Source of the DNA: Halobacterium noricense
Lineage (GTDB): Archaea; Halobacteriota; Halobacteria; Halobacteriales; Halobacteriaceae
Direction: 5' to 3'
DNA length: 64,000 nt
Assembly (NCBI RefSeq): GCF_021233435.1
Contig: NZ_CP089468.1
Location: 2,466,597 to 2,530,596 of the forward strand
Part shown: positions 44,060 through 51,979 of the stretch, one piece after another
How positions within the stretch are numbered: the stretch's first letter is position 1
Layout of the letters: each line of letters begins with the position of its first letter
The notes under the pieces: model-generated
Databases searched by the model: none
Told to the model about the DNA's origin: nothing
The model's input: only the letters and a program-made list of their open reading frames with translations
Program-made: the position numbers and the translations under genes

Positions 44060-44899
44060 CTACTCGGAGATGCCGTACGTGTCGCCGGTCCAGTCGCGTG
44101 CGGGGAAGTCGTAGACGGGCTGGTGGTGGTCGATGTCGTCGATGCGGGCGTGGTCTTCGTCGTCGAGTTCCCAGTCGAAGACGTCGAGGTTCGCGCGGAC
44201 GTGCTCGGGCGTCGAGGACTTGGGGAGCGGGACGACGTCGTTCTCGACGGCCCACCGGAGCACGACCTCCGCGGGCGAGCGCTCGTACTTCTCCGCGACT
44301 GCCTGAATCGTGTCGTCGGCGAAGACTTCGGTGCGCGCCAGGGGTGCGGCGGCTTCGACGACGGTGTCGGTTTCCCGGCAGTAGTCGACGACGTCGTCCT
44401 GGGTGTTCCAGGGGTGGTACTCGATTTGGTTGACGGCGATGGGGGCGTCGCTGACGTGGTGGGCGCAACTGAGCTGGTAGGCGCTGAAGTTCGAGACGCC
44501 GACGTTCCGAACCTTGCCCTGCTCGTGCAGCGTCGCCATCGCATTCATCGTCTCCCGCAGCGAGATGGCGGGGTTGGGCCAGTGCACGAGGTAGAGGTCG
44601 AGGTAGTCGGTGCCGAGGCGGTCCAGCGTCGCCTCGCAGGATTCGATGACGGACTCGTAGTCGAGGTGTTTCGCGAGGACTTTCGAGGTGAGGAAAACGT
44701 CGTCGCGGTCGTACTCCGCGAGTGCGTCCCCGATTTCGGCTTCGTTGCCGTAGCCTTCGGCGGTGTCGACGTGCGTGTAGCCGGCGTCGAGGCCGGCACG
44801 CACGGCGTCGCGGACGGTGTCGCCGCCGATGTCCCACGTGCCGACGCCGATTGCGGGGAGTTCGTCGCCACTCGGGAGCGTCTTCGTCGGTGGTGTCAT
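44060..44899 (-). CDS. Aldo/keto reductase (AKR3/5-like)
   Basis: 279 residues from ATG 44899. TIM-barrel NADPH oxidoreductase with the classical tetrad: Asp/Tyr in YTHVDTAEGYGNEAEIG, Lys in VFLTSKVLAKHL and His in LDLYLVHWPNP. Signature 2 is VRNVGVSNFSAYQLS. The C terminus has the IPKS-like motif VPLPKSSTPEHVRAN. Substrate unknown; relatives reduce 2,5-diketogluconate and small aldehydes. Not closely similar to the 37.7-kb reductase. Confidence 0.92.
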   Translation of the reverse strand: MTPPTKTLPSGDELPAIGVGTWDIGGDTVRDAVRAGLDAGYTHVDTAEGYGNEAEIGDALAEYDRDDVFLTSKVLAKHLDYESVIESCEATLDRLGTDYLDLYLVHWPNPAISLRETMNAMATLHEQGKVRNVGVSNFSAYQLSCAHHVSDAPIAVNQIEYHPWNTQDDVVDYCRETDTVVEAAAPLARTEVFADDTIQAVAEKYERSPAEVVLRWAVENDVVPLPKSSTPEHVRANLDVFDWELDDEDHARIDDIDHHQPVYDFPARDWTGDTYGISE

Positions 44900-45018
44900 C
44901 GTCGCACCGTTGCGCGGAACCCCCAAAGGCGTTTGGCTCGTCGACAGTTTCGCGGAGCGACGGACCACCTAATTGGCATATAACCACGTTATACCAAAAT
45001 AACCTGTATACGGAACAG

Positions 45019-45027
45019 CGTTATATT
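45019..45027 (+). promoter_or_regulatory. TATA-like box for the zinc-finger gene
   Basis: CGTTATATT lies 23-31 bp before the ATG at 45050, the position of an archaeal TATA box for a leaderless transcript. The surrounding 80 bp (GGCATATAACCACGTTATACC) are locally AT-rich. Confidence 0.55.
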
Positions 45028-45049
45028 CTCTCGCTGCCGAGACTCGGAC

Positions 45050-45256
45050 ATGGCAACGAAGAACCCGAGCACCGACGCACACGAATCAGACGCGTACGAA
45101 TCGGACCCCCACGAGTGCCCGTTCTGCGGGGAATACGTCGCCTCGCCGGGGAAGGGGTTCATGCTGCACGTCGAGGAGAATCCCGAGTGTGACGCGGACT
45201 TCGACGCGTGGCGCGATCGCGTCGCCAACGACGTCCCCGGCGGGTGGGCGGGGTAG
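45050..45256 (+). CDS. Small C2H2-type zinc-finger protein
   Basis: 68 residues. A disordered acidic N terminus precedes HECPFCGEYVASPGKGFMLHV and ENPECDADFDAWRDRV, giving CxxC...H...C metal ligands. Small haloarchaeal zinc-finger proteins like this are common regulators with mostly unknown targets. A clear TATA box supports expression. Its last 170 bp lie antisense to the 3' end of the next gene. Confidence 0.8.
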   Translation: MATKNPSTDAHESDAYESDPHECPFCGEYVASPGKGFMLHVEENPECDADFDAWRDRVANDVPGGWAG

Positions 45257-45679
45257 AACGCAGGCGGAGGGGCCGCCGACCACGTCGGAGTGACGCGGGT
45301 CGGCGTCCTCGACCTCCGCGGCGACGCGTTCCTGTACGGCGTCCTCGACCTCCGCGGCGACCTGCTCTTCGAGACTCTGCTCGTAGATGCGCATATTTTC
45401 CTGGACGCGCAGGAAGTAGCCGAGCACGAGCCCGCCCTGGAGCGCGGCGACGCGGGCGTCCATCCCGAAGACCAGCAGGTAGCCGAAGCCGAGACTGAAC
45501 GCCGCCCCGTAGACCACGTCGACGTAGAACTGCGTCTGCCGTCCACTGAACGCGGACATCGCTCGGTAGTACGCACTCACCCGTTCCCTATGCTGCGGGA
45601 CGCGGAAGTCGGACGCGACGGCGTTGAGACGCCGCGGAAACGCGTCTGCGGCAGAGCGACTGTAGTCGGGTTCGGCCAT
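45086..45679 (-). CDS. Haloarchaeal membrane protein with a coiled-coil tail; 3' end overlaps the zinc-finger gene
   Basis: 197 residues as an open frame. The convincing part is residues 1-125: MAEPDYSRSAADAFPRRLN, two hydrophobic helices (VYGAAFSLGFGYLLVFG, AALQGGLVLGYFL), then an acidic coiled coil with a duplicated VAAEVEDA unit. At DNA level this is a 24-bp direct repeat, 45302-45325 and 45338-45361, with a 36-bp period. After residue 125 the composition stops looking natural (VLPRPPAGDVVGD). The last part is the mirror of the zinc-finger gene, so a natural stop was probably lost or the true end lies near 45290. Confidence 0.6.
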   Translation of the reverse strand: MAEPDYSRSAADAFPRRLNAVASDFRVPQHRERVSAYYRAMSAFSGRQTQFYVDVVYGAAFSLGFGYLLVFGMDARVAALQGGLVLGYFLRVQENMRIYEQSLEEQVAAEVEDAVQERVAAEVEDADPRHSDVVGGPSACVLPRPPAGDVVGDAIAPRVEVRVTLGILLDVQHEPLPRRGDVFPAERALVGVRFVRV

Positions 45680-45864
45680 CGTTCTCGAACGGCCAGTGGA
45701 CGCGAGGCTCGTGCGAGAACGCGAAAGCGGGAGTGGGGAGTGCGGACGCGCGGGGGAGAGTCGAACGCGCGTCCAATCGATGGGTGCCTCCTCGTGCGTA
45801 ATAAAGATTCGTCAGACACGCCGCGGCACGAAAGGCTACAGGGCAGGGAGCCGTCGGGCCGCGT

Positions 45865-46632
45865 ATGAATGGACTCGGTGTGCCACTGATGACGCCCTTC
45901 GACGGGACCGGGAGTGTCGACCACGACGCGCTGGCGGCCCTCGCGGCGTGGGTGACCGACGAGGGGGCCGACTTCCTCGTGCCCTGCGGGTCGAACAGCG
46001 AGGTCGAACTGCTCACCGCCGGCGAGCGCGCGGCCGACGCGGGGGCGGACGGCTCGCTCGTCGTGACGCCGTTCTACTACGACCACGACCAGGCCGACCT
46101 CGCCGCCTACTACCGGGAGGTCGCCGAGCAGTCGGCGCTCCCGGTGTACCTCTACAGCGTCCCCGCGTACACGAGCGTGGAGCTCGCGCCGCGGACTGTC
46201 GAATCACTGGCGACGCACCCGAATATTGCGGGTATGAAAGACTCCGCGGGCGATCTCGCGGCGTTCCAGCGCACCCGGGAGTACACCGCCGGCGCCGACT
46301 TCGAGCTGTTCGTCGGGAGCGGCGGCGTGTTCGCGGCCGCACTCGACGCGGGCGGGGACGGCGGCATCCTCGCGGTGGCGAACGTCGTCCCCGAGCGCGC
46401 CGACGAAATCGCCGAACTCCACACCGCCGGCAAGGACGAGGCGGCGCGCGACGTGAACCGCCGCATCCTCGACCTCAACCACGCGGTCACCGCGGAGTAC
46501 GGCGTTCCCGGGTTGAAAGCCGCGATGCGCTCGCGCGACCGGCCCGCCGGAACCGTCCGGTCGCCCCACCGGCCCGTCGACGACGACGCCGCGGCGGAAC
46601 TCGCGGCGCTCGTCGGCGAAGCGCTGCCGTAG
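45865..46632 (+). CDS. DapA/KDG-aldolase family protein with an internal deletion
   Basis: 255 residues, against about 290 for the family. Dihydrodipicolinate synthase-like TIM barrel: GVPLMTPFDGTGSVDHDAL, CGSNSEVELLT, catalytic Tyr in LPVYLYSVPAYT (Y97) and Schiff-base Lys in IAGMKDSAGD (K125). The normal spacing between the GS-[TN]-x-E motif and that tyrosine is about 89 residues; here it is 54. About 35 residues carrying one beta-alpha unit are missing between LLTAGERA and ADAGADG. The frame is intact, but the barrel should not close, so activity is doubtful. Confidence 0.8.
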   Translation: MNGLGVPLMTPFDGTGSVDHDALAALAAWVTDEGADFLVPCGSNSEVELLTAGERAADAGADGSLVVTPFYYDHDQADLAAYYREVAEQSALPVYLYSVPAYTSVELAPRTVESLATHPNIAGMKDSAGDLAAFQRTREYTAGADFELFVGSGGVFAAALDAGGDGGILAVANVVPERADEIAELHTAGKDEAARDVNRRILDLNHAVTAEYGVPGLKAAMRSRDRPAGTVRSPHRPVDDDAAAELAALVGEALP

Positions 46633-46689
46633 CTTGCGGCGTTGCGAGCGTCGGAAGACCCTTTAGCGCGGAGCGACCGATGTTGTGGC

Positions 46690-47457
46690 ATGAATCGACG
46701 CAGATTCCTCGGCGCCGCCGGCGTGGTTGGGCTCGGCGCGCTCGCGGGCTGTTCGAGCGCGGTCGGCTCCGTCGCGCCGCCGTCCGTCCCAGAGGACCAG
46801 CTCTCCGAAGGCGGGTGGACGCAGACGAACGAGAGCGAGGAGACTGTCTTCGAGCAGAGCTACGGCCCCGTGACGGTCACCGCGAAGTCCACGTCCGTGA
46901 CCTACGAGGACGAGGCGCTCGCCGCCGCCATCCGCGAGAAGGCCCTCGGGCAAGTCGACGGCACGCTCGCCATCTACTCGGCGTCACACATCAACTTCTC
47001 CCCGGACCTCAACAACCTCCCGGGCGGCGCCGGCCGCTCGGAGCTGCTCTCGGAGGTCGAGTCCGCCGCCGAGTCCCAGTTCGAGCAGCGGATGCGGGAC
47101 AACGGCCTGGAGAACGTCACGAAGACCGGCGAGACGGAGTTCCAGACGGATTCGGGAGCCAGCCCCGGCATCAGCACGTTCCGCGGCGAGTTCCCGGTCG
47201 GCACGATGGAGTACGAAGCCAGCGAGGAGACGTTCACCATCGACGCGGGTGCCATCGAGGTCGCGGGCGACCTCGCGGTGTGGAACGAGGACGACTACGT
47301 GGTCGTCGCGGGCGGCGCGTACCCCGGTGAGAACTTCACGACGACCACCGAGAAAGAGCTCTCCGAAGCCATCTCGGTGACCGTCGACGTCGACCTCGGG
47401 CTCACCCCCAGCGAGTACCAGAGCGAGGTCCGCGGGCTGATGGCGGCGACAGAATGA
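46690..47457 (+). CDS. Tat lipoprotein, DUF6517 type
   Basis: 255 residues. MNRRRFLGAAGVVGLGALAG with twin arginines and lipidated C21. The mature part is a beta-rich domain of unknown function (WTQTNESEETVFEQSYGPVT, TFRGEFPVGTMEYEA, DLAVWNEDDYVVVAGGAYPG) seen in many haloarchaea, resembling DUF6517. A TATA-like CCTTTAGC lies about 30 bp before ATG 46690. The stop overlaps the start of the next small gene as ATGA. Confidence 0.8.
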   Translation: MNRRRFLGAAGVVGLGALAGCSSAVGSVAPPSVPEDQLSEGGWTQTNESEETVFEQSYGPVTVTAKSTSVTYEDEALAAAIREKALGQVDGTLAIYSASHINFSPDLNNLPGGAGRSELLSEVESAAESQFEQRMRDNGLENVTKTGETEFQTDSGASPGISTFRGEFPVGTMEYEASEETFTIDAGAIEVAGDLAVWNEDDYVVVAGGAYPGENFTTTTEKELSEAISVTVDVDLGLTPSEYQSEVRGLMAATE

Positions 47458-47555
47458 CCACGTGGCGGGACCTCTTCGACCGCGCTGCCGACCACGATAC
47501 CGACGTGGCCGGCGTGCGCGCGGCGTTGGCCGAACGCCGGGCAGACGATGAGTGA
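47454..47555 (+). CDS. 33-residue small protein, coupled to both neighbours
   Basis: Reads MTTWRDLFDRAADHDTDVAG then VRAALAERRADDE. A short acidic amphipathic helix-turn-helix-like peptide with no recognised family. It is flanked by overlapping signals: ATGA with the upstream lipoprotein (47454-47457), and an ATG of the next gene 6 bp before its own TGA. This suggests translation by reinitiation and that it is a real gene. Confidence 0.55.
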   Translation: MTTWRDLFDRAADHDTDVAGVRAALAERRADDE

Positions 47556-48018
47556 CGTGAGCCCCGCTCGGGTCGCCGCGGACGCCGACGTGCTCGCTGC
47601 CGACCTCTTCGTAGACGGCGACGCGCGCGCCGCCCTCGACCACGTGCGCTCGCATTCGTGGGCCGACCTCGTCGCCAGCGAGCCGCTGCTCGACGACGCC
47701 GAAACCGTGATTGCGGCGCTCGGCGACCCCGCCCTCGCCACGGACTGGCGCGAACGCATCGAGGCCGAGGCGACACTCGTGAGCCACCCCGAGGGCGACC
47801 AGCCCGCGCTCGGTGCCGCGCACGCCGGCGACGCCGCGCACGTCCTCACGTACGACGAGACGCTGCGCTCGGCGCGCACCGGCATGGAACTGAAAGGGCG
47901 CGTGGACGTCAGCGTGAAGGCGCCGGACGCGTTCGCGCGGCTGTTCGACCCGGAGAAGCTGTACCCAACAGTCGTCGGCGGCGACTACCCCGGCCCGGAC
48001 CGCGACCCGCGCGAGTAG
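47548..48018 (+). CDS. Haloarchaeal conserved protein, DUF7384-like (possible PIN-like fold)
   Basis: 156 residues. The alternating pattern RVAADADVLAADLFVDGDARAALDHV, WADLVASEPLLDDAETVIAAL and HVLTYDETLRSARTGMEL resembles a PIN-like Rossmann fold with scattered acidic residues, ending AFARLFDPEKLYP. The resemblance to DUF7384 is from memory. The start ATG 47548 overlaps the previous small gene. Convergent with rdgB, 6 bp apart. Confidence 0.65.
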   Translation: MSDVSPARVAADADVLAADLFVDGDARAALDHVRSHSWADLVASEPLLDDAETVIAALGDPALATDWRERIEAEATLVSHPEGDQPALGAAHAGDAAHVLTYDETLRSARTGMELKGRVDVSVKAPDAFARLFDPEKLYPTVVGGDYPGPDRDPRE

Positions 48019-48024
48019 GAGTTG

Positions 48025-48579
48025 TCAGTCCTGGCGTTCCGCGAGCCAGTCGGCGAGTTTCGCGAGCGCGCGACCGCGGTGGCTGAGCGCGTTCTTCCGC
48101 TCGGTGTCCATCTCCGCGAACGTCTCGCCGTCGTGCTCGAAGATCGGGTCGTAGCCGAACCCGCCCTCGCCGCGCGGCGCGACGATGGTGCCCTGCACGG
48201 CCCCGGAGAACGTCTCGGTCACGTCGCCGTCCGTGTACGCGACCGTACAGCGGAACGCGCCGCGACGGTCCTCTAGGTCTTCGGCGAGGTCCCAGACGCG
48301 CTCGATACCGAGCGTGTCCTCGACGTAGGAGGAGTACGGGCCCGGGAATCCGTCGAGCGCGCGAACGAAGAGGCCGGCGTCGTCGACGATGATGGGGACG
48401 TCGGCGTCCTGGGCCTCGTAGGCGTCCTCCGCGCCGCGCGCGGCGATGTCGGCGAGCGCGTCGCTCTGAATCTCGGTGTAGTCGTAGTCGTGCTGGGTGA
48501 CGTCGTAGATGTCCGCGAGATACTGTTCGGCCTCCCCGACCTTCCCGGGGTTCGTCGTCACGAACCGGAGCGTGCGCAT
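48025..48579 (-). CDS. rdgB: XTP/dITP diphosphatase (non-canonical purine NTPase)
   Basis: 184 residues. Hydrolyses dITP, XTP and ITP to monophosphates, keeping deaminated purines out of DNA and RNA. Ham1/RdgB blocks: FVTTNPGKVGEA at the N terminus, VDDAGLFVRALDGFPGPYSSY, GEGGFGYDPIF and MDTERKNALSHRGRALAKLA. It closes the long minus-strand block that starts with aIF2-gamma. Confidence 0.94.
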   Translation of the reverse strand: MRTLRFVTTNPGKVGEAEQYLADIYDVTQHDYDYTEIQSDALADIAARGAEDAYEAQDADVPIIVDDAGLFVRALDGFPGPYSSYVEDTLGIERVWDLAEDLEDRRGAFRCTVAYTDGDVTETFSGAVQGTIVAPRGEGGFGYDPIFEHDGETFAEMDTERKNALSHRGRALAKLADWLAERQD

Positions 48580-48616
48580 ACCGACGCGTCGGCGCGCACC
48601 GAGTTGGATGCGTCGA

Positions 48617-48892
48617 TTAGTCGTCGACGACGACTTCCACGGCTTCCTCGACGGCGCCCTCCTCGTCGTCGCCCTCGCTCTGCTGTTGCTGCCAGAGCAG
48701 CACGCCAGCGACCGCCAGCACGACCCACGACCGCCAATTCGCGAGGTTCAGCGTGTAGCCGATGCCGAACGGCTTCTCCACGAGCATCCCCTCGCCGGGC
48801 TGCCAGTACGACTGCAGCATCCGGCTGAGCTTCGGGCGCTCGAAGTTGTACGGCACGCCGAACAGTTCGCCGCTGGACGGTTTCTCGGGCAT
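48617..48892 (-). CDS. Small membrane protein, DUF5808-like
   Basis: 91 residues from ATG 48892. MPEKPSSGELFGVPYNFERP is followed by a conserved helical region (LSRMLQSYWQPGEGMLVEKPFG), one membrane helix (WVVLAVAGVLLW) and an acidic tail (DDEEGAVEEAVEVV). Similar to the haloarchaeal DUF5808 group (from memory); function unknown. It lies between kae1-bud32 and rdgB on the same strand. Confidence 0.75.
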   Translation of the reverse strand: MPEKPSSGELFGVPYNFERPKLSRMLQSYWQPGEGMLVEKPFGIGYTLNLANWRSWVVLAVAGVLLWQQQQSEGDDEEGAVEEAVEVVVDD

Positions 48893-48932
48893 ACTCGTGG
48901 GTTCGGCGCCAGCCCCCAAATCAGTTTGGGGG

Positions 48933-50612
48933 CTACTGGTAACGCCCGCGCCCCTCGATGGCGCGCAGTTGGTCGAGCACCGATTCGTCGCCCGCCTCGC
49001 GGTAGGCGGCCTCGAACGCTACCGTCAGCGGCTCGGGGTCGTCGGCGGTGCCCGCGAGGCTCTGCTCGAAGACGTGGCAGTCCATCGCGTGGTCCTCGAC
49101 GTCGTCCGTGTTGTAGCCGAGCCCGAAGTCGATGAGGAACGTGCGGTCGTCGCCGTCGCGCTCGCGGGTCGCTTCGCTCCCCGCTCGTTCGTTCCGTGAC
49201 CGCTTCGCGGTCACGCGAACATTTCGCGTCGTCGGGTCCCCGTGGACGAACCCGGCGTCGTGAATCGTCGCGAGGTGGCGACCCACGTCCCGGACGCGGG
49301 ACTCGGTGAGTGCGTCCCGGAGGTCGGTGTCGCCGACGTGCTGGAGCGTGAGCGTCGACTCGGGCACGTCGATGTCCCAGACGAGGGGCGTCGGGACGCC
49401 GTGTCGGCGCGCCTCGCTCGTGAGGCGGGCTTCGAGGACGGTGCGGTCGCGGCGCAGGCGGGCGTCCAGGGAAGGATGGCGGTACGCTTTCGGGAGGCGC
49501 GCCTTCGTCACGTGGTCGTTCTCGAACGTGACCGTGGCCTCGGCACCCTGCAGGACGTCGCTGTCGGGGCGCGCGGGCGGCTCGGGCTCGCGCCACGTCA
49601 CCGGCACCTCGTCGGGCCGGAAGTTCGAGTCGATAGCCGAATTCTCGATGTCGAGCGTGTCGCCGGCGCGCGCCATCTTCTCGCCGAGCACCGCAATCAT
49701 CCCCGCGTTGTCGCGCAGGAAGCGCGGTTCGGGCGCGAAGAAGTCCGCGCCGCGCTGCTCGCACATCGCTTCGAGCATCCCCCGCAGCCGGTCGTTCTGC
49801 GCGACGCCACCCCCCAAGACGAGTTCGTCCCGGCCGGTCAGCGAGAGCGCGCGCTCGGCGACCTCCGCGAGCATCGCGAACATCGTCTCTTCGAGCCCGC
49901 GGCAGACGTCCTCGACGGCCGTGCTGCCGTTGCGCTCGCCCTGCTCGCGCGACGAGCCCGTGCTCGCGTCGCTCGCGCGGACGCTGTCGTACTCCTGCTT
50001 GGCGGCGCTCATGATGCCCGAGAAGGAGAAGTCCATCCCCTTCACGACGTACGGCAGGTCGATGTACTCGCCGTCTTTGGCGTGGGCTTCGACTTTCGGG
50101 CCGCCGGGATGAGACCAGCCGACGTGGCGCGTGAACTTGTCGAGGGCGTTCCCGACGCCCGTGTCCATCGTCTCCCCGAGCACGCGGTAGCGGCCGTTCC
50201 GGTACGCGAGCACGTGGGCGTTCGCGCCGCTGGCGTTCAAGCAGACGGGCGCGTCGAACCCGGAGCGGTGGCGCCCGATTTCGAGGTGCGCCACCATGTG
50301 GTTGACGCCCACGAGGGGGACGTCCAGCGTCTGCGCGAGCGCACGCGCCGCGGAGCCGACGATGCGCAGGCACGGACCGAGACCGGGGCCACGGGAGAAT
50401 GCAACCGCATCTATCTGGCCGTCGCTCTCGTCGAGGATGGTCTCCACGACCGCAGGAATCGCCGACCGCATGTGTTCGGCGGCCTCCCGCGGGTGGATGC
50501 CGCCGCTCTCTGGCACGTACGCGTCGGACTTGATGCCGACAGAATCAGTCTCGGAATCGTACAGCGCCGCGCTCGCACACCACGCAGTGCCCTCGATTCC
50601 GAGAACCCGCAT
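48933..50612 (-). CDS. kae1-bud32: Kae1-Bud32 fusion, KEOPS complex (t6A tRNA modification)
   Basis: 559 residues. Kae1 (1-325) transfers threonylcarbamoyl to A37 of ANN-reading tRNAs. Its metal histidines are H105 and H109 (NHMVAHLE), with GIEGTAWCASAAL and GMDFSFSGIMSAAK also present. Bud32 (about 345-559) is the atypical kinase/ATPase: HDAGFVHGDPTTRN and FLIDFGLGYN. Two low-complexity inserts stand out: after YDSVRASDAS in Kae1, and NVRVTAKRSRNERAGSEATR between the catalytic loop and the DFG motif of Bud32. The latter coincides with palindromes at 49164-49184 and 49196-49214. Confidence 0.95.
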   Translation of the reverse strand: MRVLGIEGTAWCASAALYDSETDSVGIKSDAYVPESGGIHPREAAEHMRSAIPAVVETILDESDGQIDAVAFSRGPGLGPCLRIVGSAARALAQTLDVPLVGVNHMVAHLEIGRHRSGFDAPVCLNASGANAHVLAYRNGRYRVLGETMDTGVGNALDKFTRHVGWSHPGGPKVEAHAKDGEYIDLPYVVKGMDFSFSGIMSAAKQEYDSVRASDASTGSSREQGERNGSTAVEDVCRGLEETMFAMLAEVAERALSLTGRDELVLGGGVAQNDRLRGMLEAMCEQRGADFFAPEPRFLRDNAGMIAVLGEKMARAGDTLDIENSAIDSNFRPDEVPVTWREPEPPARPDSDVLQGAEATVTFENDHVTKARLPKAYRHPSLDARLRRDRTVLEARLTSEARRHGVPTPLVWDIDVPESTLTLQHVGDTDLRDALTESRVRDVGRHLATIHDAGFVHGDPTTRNVRVTAKRSRNERAGSEATRERDGDDRTFLIDFGLGYNTDDVEDHAMDCHVFEQSLAGTADDPEPLTVAFEAAYREAGDESVLDQLRAIEGRGRYQ

Positions 50613-50620
50613 CTACCGGG

Positions 50621-50755
50621 TCAGTCCCACTCGGTGTAGCCGCACTTCCCGCAGTACTGCCGGTCGCCGTGGTCTGCGAGGAAGGTGTCACCGCAGCGCG
50701 GGCACATCTCCTTGTCCGCCGTCCCGTCGTCGTTGTAGTAGTCGCTCCGCGGCAT
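50621..50755 (-). CDS. rps27ae: 30S ribosomal protein S27ae
   Basis: 44 residues: [20 protein letters not shown], then [20 protein letters not shown] and a final TEWD. Four cysteines in two CxxC pairs form the zinc ribbon of this archaeal/eukaryotic small-subunit protein. The ATG overlaps the rps24e stop by one base (TAATG), so the two ribosomal proteins are translationally coupled, a conserved archaeal order. Confidence 0.95.
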   Translation of the reverse strand: MPRSDYYNDDGTADKEMCPRCGDTFLADHGDRQYCGKCGYTEWD

Positions 50756-51066
50756 TATTCAGCCTCCTCCGCCTCGGCTTCCTCCTCCGCGCCGATCTTG
50801 TTGCGGTCGAGCATGTGCTCGTGTTCGACTTCCGCGGCGTCCTCCGGGGAGTCGTAGGTCTTCGCGCGGCCGACGGTCTTGCGCATCCCGAACTTCGTGT
50901 CGAGCTCGTGGACGACGACCTCCTCGGAGTCCTTGTCGAGTTTCGCTGCGAGGCTGTCCCGCACGGAGAGCCGCGACGGCGTGGCGTCCTCGTGTTCTAT
51001 CTCGAATTTGACCTCAGTCCGGTGAAGCAGGGGGTTGTCTTCCTGCTCCAGAATCTCGATTTCCAT
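50755..51066 (-). CDS. rps24e: 30S ribosomal protein S24e
   Basis: 103 residues. [41 protein letters not shown] and [24 protein letters not shown] (in part) are the S24e pattern; a Glu-rich tail follows, normal for halophiles. Small-subunit protein found only in archaea and eukaryotes. Upstream of rps27ae with a one-base overlap. Confidence 0.95.
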   Translation of the reverse strand: MEIEILEQEDNPLLHRTEVKFEIEHEDATPSRLSVRDSLAAKLDKDSEEVVVHELDTKFGMRKTVGRAKTYDSPEDAAEVEHEHMLDRNKIGAEEEAEAEEAE

Positions 51067-51144
51067 GGTCAGTTGTTCGTATATGAACGCGAAATCAGTA
51101 AAAGCATTTCGAAGGGCTGATTGCGGCCGCGAGCGCGTTCGGAC

Positions 51145-51780
51145 TCACTCCAGCAGCGCCCAGAACGCCTCGGTCGTCTCCAACAGTTCGCAGAGTTCGT
51201 GGGCCTGCTCTTCGAGCGCGCTCGTCACGTTCGCCAACACCATCCCCTCGCCGGGCTGCCCGTAGACGACGCTCGCGCCGATTGGGGCTGCGACGACCGC
51301 GGGCAGCGTCGCGAGGTCCTCCTCGCCAGTCACGGACAACAGCGTCGACCCCTCGGCGTCGATGGCCTCGACGAGCGCTTCGAGGAGTTCCTCCGAGATG
51401 GTGCCCGGGTCGCTCTCGACCTCGACGGTGCGGTCGGCGTCGGGCCGGCCGCCAGCGACCTCCGCGGTGACCGCCTCGCGTTCGGTCTTCCCGTCCACGA
51501 CCGCGACCTTCGGCGGCGCGCCCGCCGCGACGAGGTGGTACGTCACGACGTCCCCGACCGCGATGATGGGGCCGCCGGCGTCCTCGGGAGCGTCAGCGTC
51601 CTCGCGAGGCGGAGCCGAGCGCGGGCTCGATGAGCTCTGCTCATCGGCGACCGAGGGCTCGCTGGAACTCGTTCCAGCGGCGTCCGCCAGCAGTCGCTGG
51701 GCGTCCTCGTAGACGGGACCCAGCGGCTCCTTGAACGCCCCGCGGGCGTCCGGTGGGAGCGTCGCGGCCGCGCGAGCCAC
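51145..51780 (-). CDS. GTP-dependent dephospho-CoA kinase
   Basis: 211 residues. Archaeal enzyme (DUF359 family) that makes the last phosphorylation of coenzyme A with GTP. Family blocks: GPVYEDAQRLLADA, IIAVGDVVTYHLVAAG, VAVVDGKTERE, EEDLATLPAV and PIGASVVYGQPGEGMVLANV. An insert at about residues 37-62 (SSSEPSVADEQSSSSPRSAP) is low-complexity and not part of the fold. At DNA level it contains two adjacent hairpins (51628-51646 and 51661-51678). It follows spt4 by one base. Confidence 0.9.
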   Translation of the reverse strand: MARAAATLPPDARGAFKEPLGPVYEDAQRLLADAAGTSSSEPSVADEQSSSSPRSAPPREDADAPEDAGGPIIAVGDVVTYHLVAAGAPPKVAVVDGKTEREAVTAEVAGGRPDADRTVEVESDPGTISEELLEALVEAIDAEGSTLLSVTGEEDLATLPAVVAAPIGASVVYGQPGEGMVLANVTSALEEQAHELCELLETTEAFWALLE

Positions 51781-51781
51781 G

Positions 51782-51979
51782 CTACCGGACCTTCAGCGCG
51801 TACTCGCCCGGCTCCGAGACCTCCATCTTCTCCGCGATTTCGGACTCCTCGGGGTGCGTGATGACCACGTACCCCGCCCAGTCCTCCGTGAGGCTCGTCG
51901 ACGAGCAGTACGGACACATCTCCTCGTCCGGCTCGACGATGCGGTGGCAGTCGTGGCAGGCCAGGCGGTTCGACGCCAT
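51782..51979 (-). CDS. spt4: Transcription elongation factor Spt4 (RpoE2)
   Basis: 65 residues. Forms the Spt4-Spt5 clamp that increases RNA polymerase processivity. A four-cysteine zinc site is made by CHDC and CPYC (MASNRLACHDCHRIVEPDEE, MCPYCSSTSLTEDWAGY), followed by VVITHPEESEIAEKM. Directly downstream of rpoE1, the usual archaeal arrangement. Confidence 0.95.
   Translation of the reverse strand: MASNRLACHDCHRIVEPDEEMCPYCSSTSLTEDWAGYVVITHPEESEIAEKMEVSEPGEYALKVR

Noticed and set aside
45696-47330. 544-codon plus-strand frame
   Set aside because: Shadow of the DapA-family and lipoprotein genes in another frame. Translation is dominated by Arg runs.
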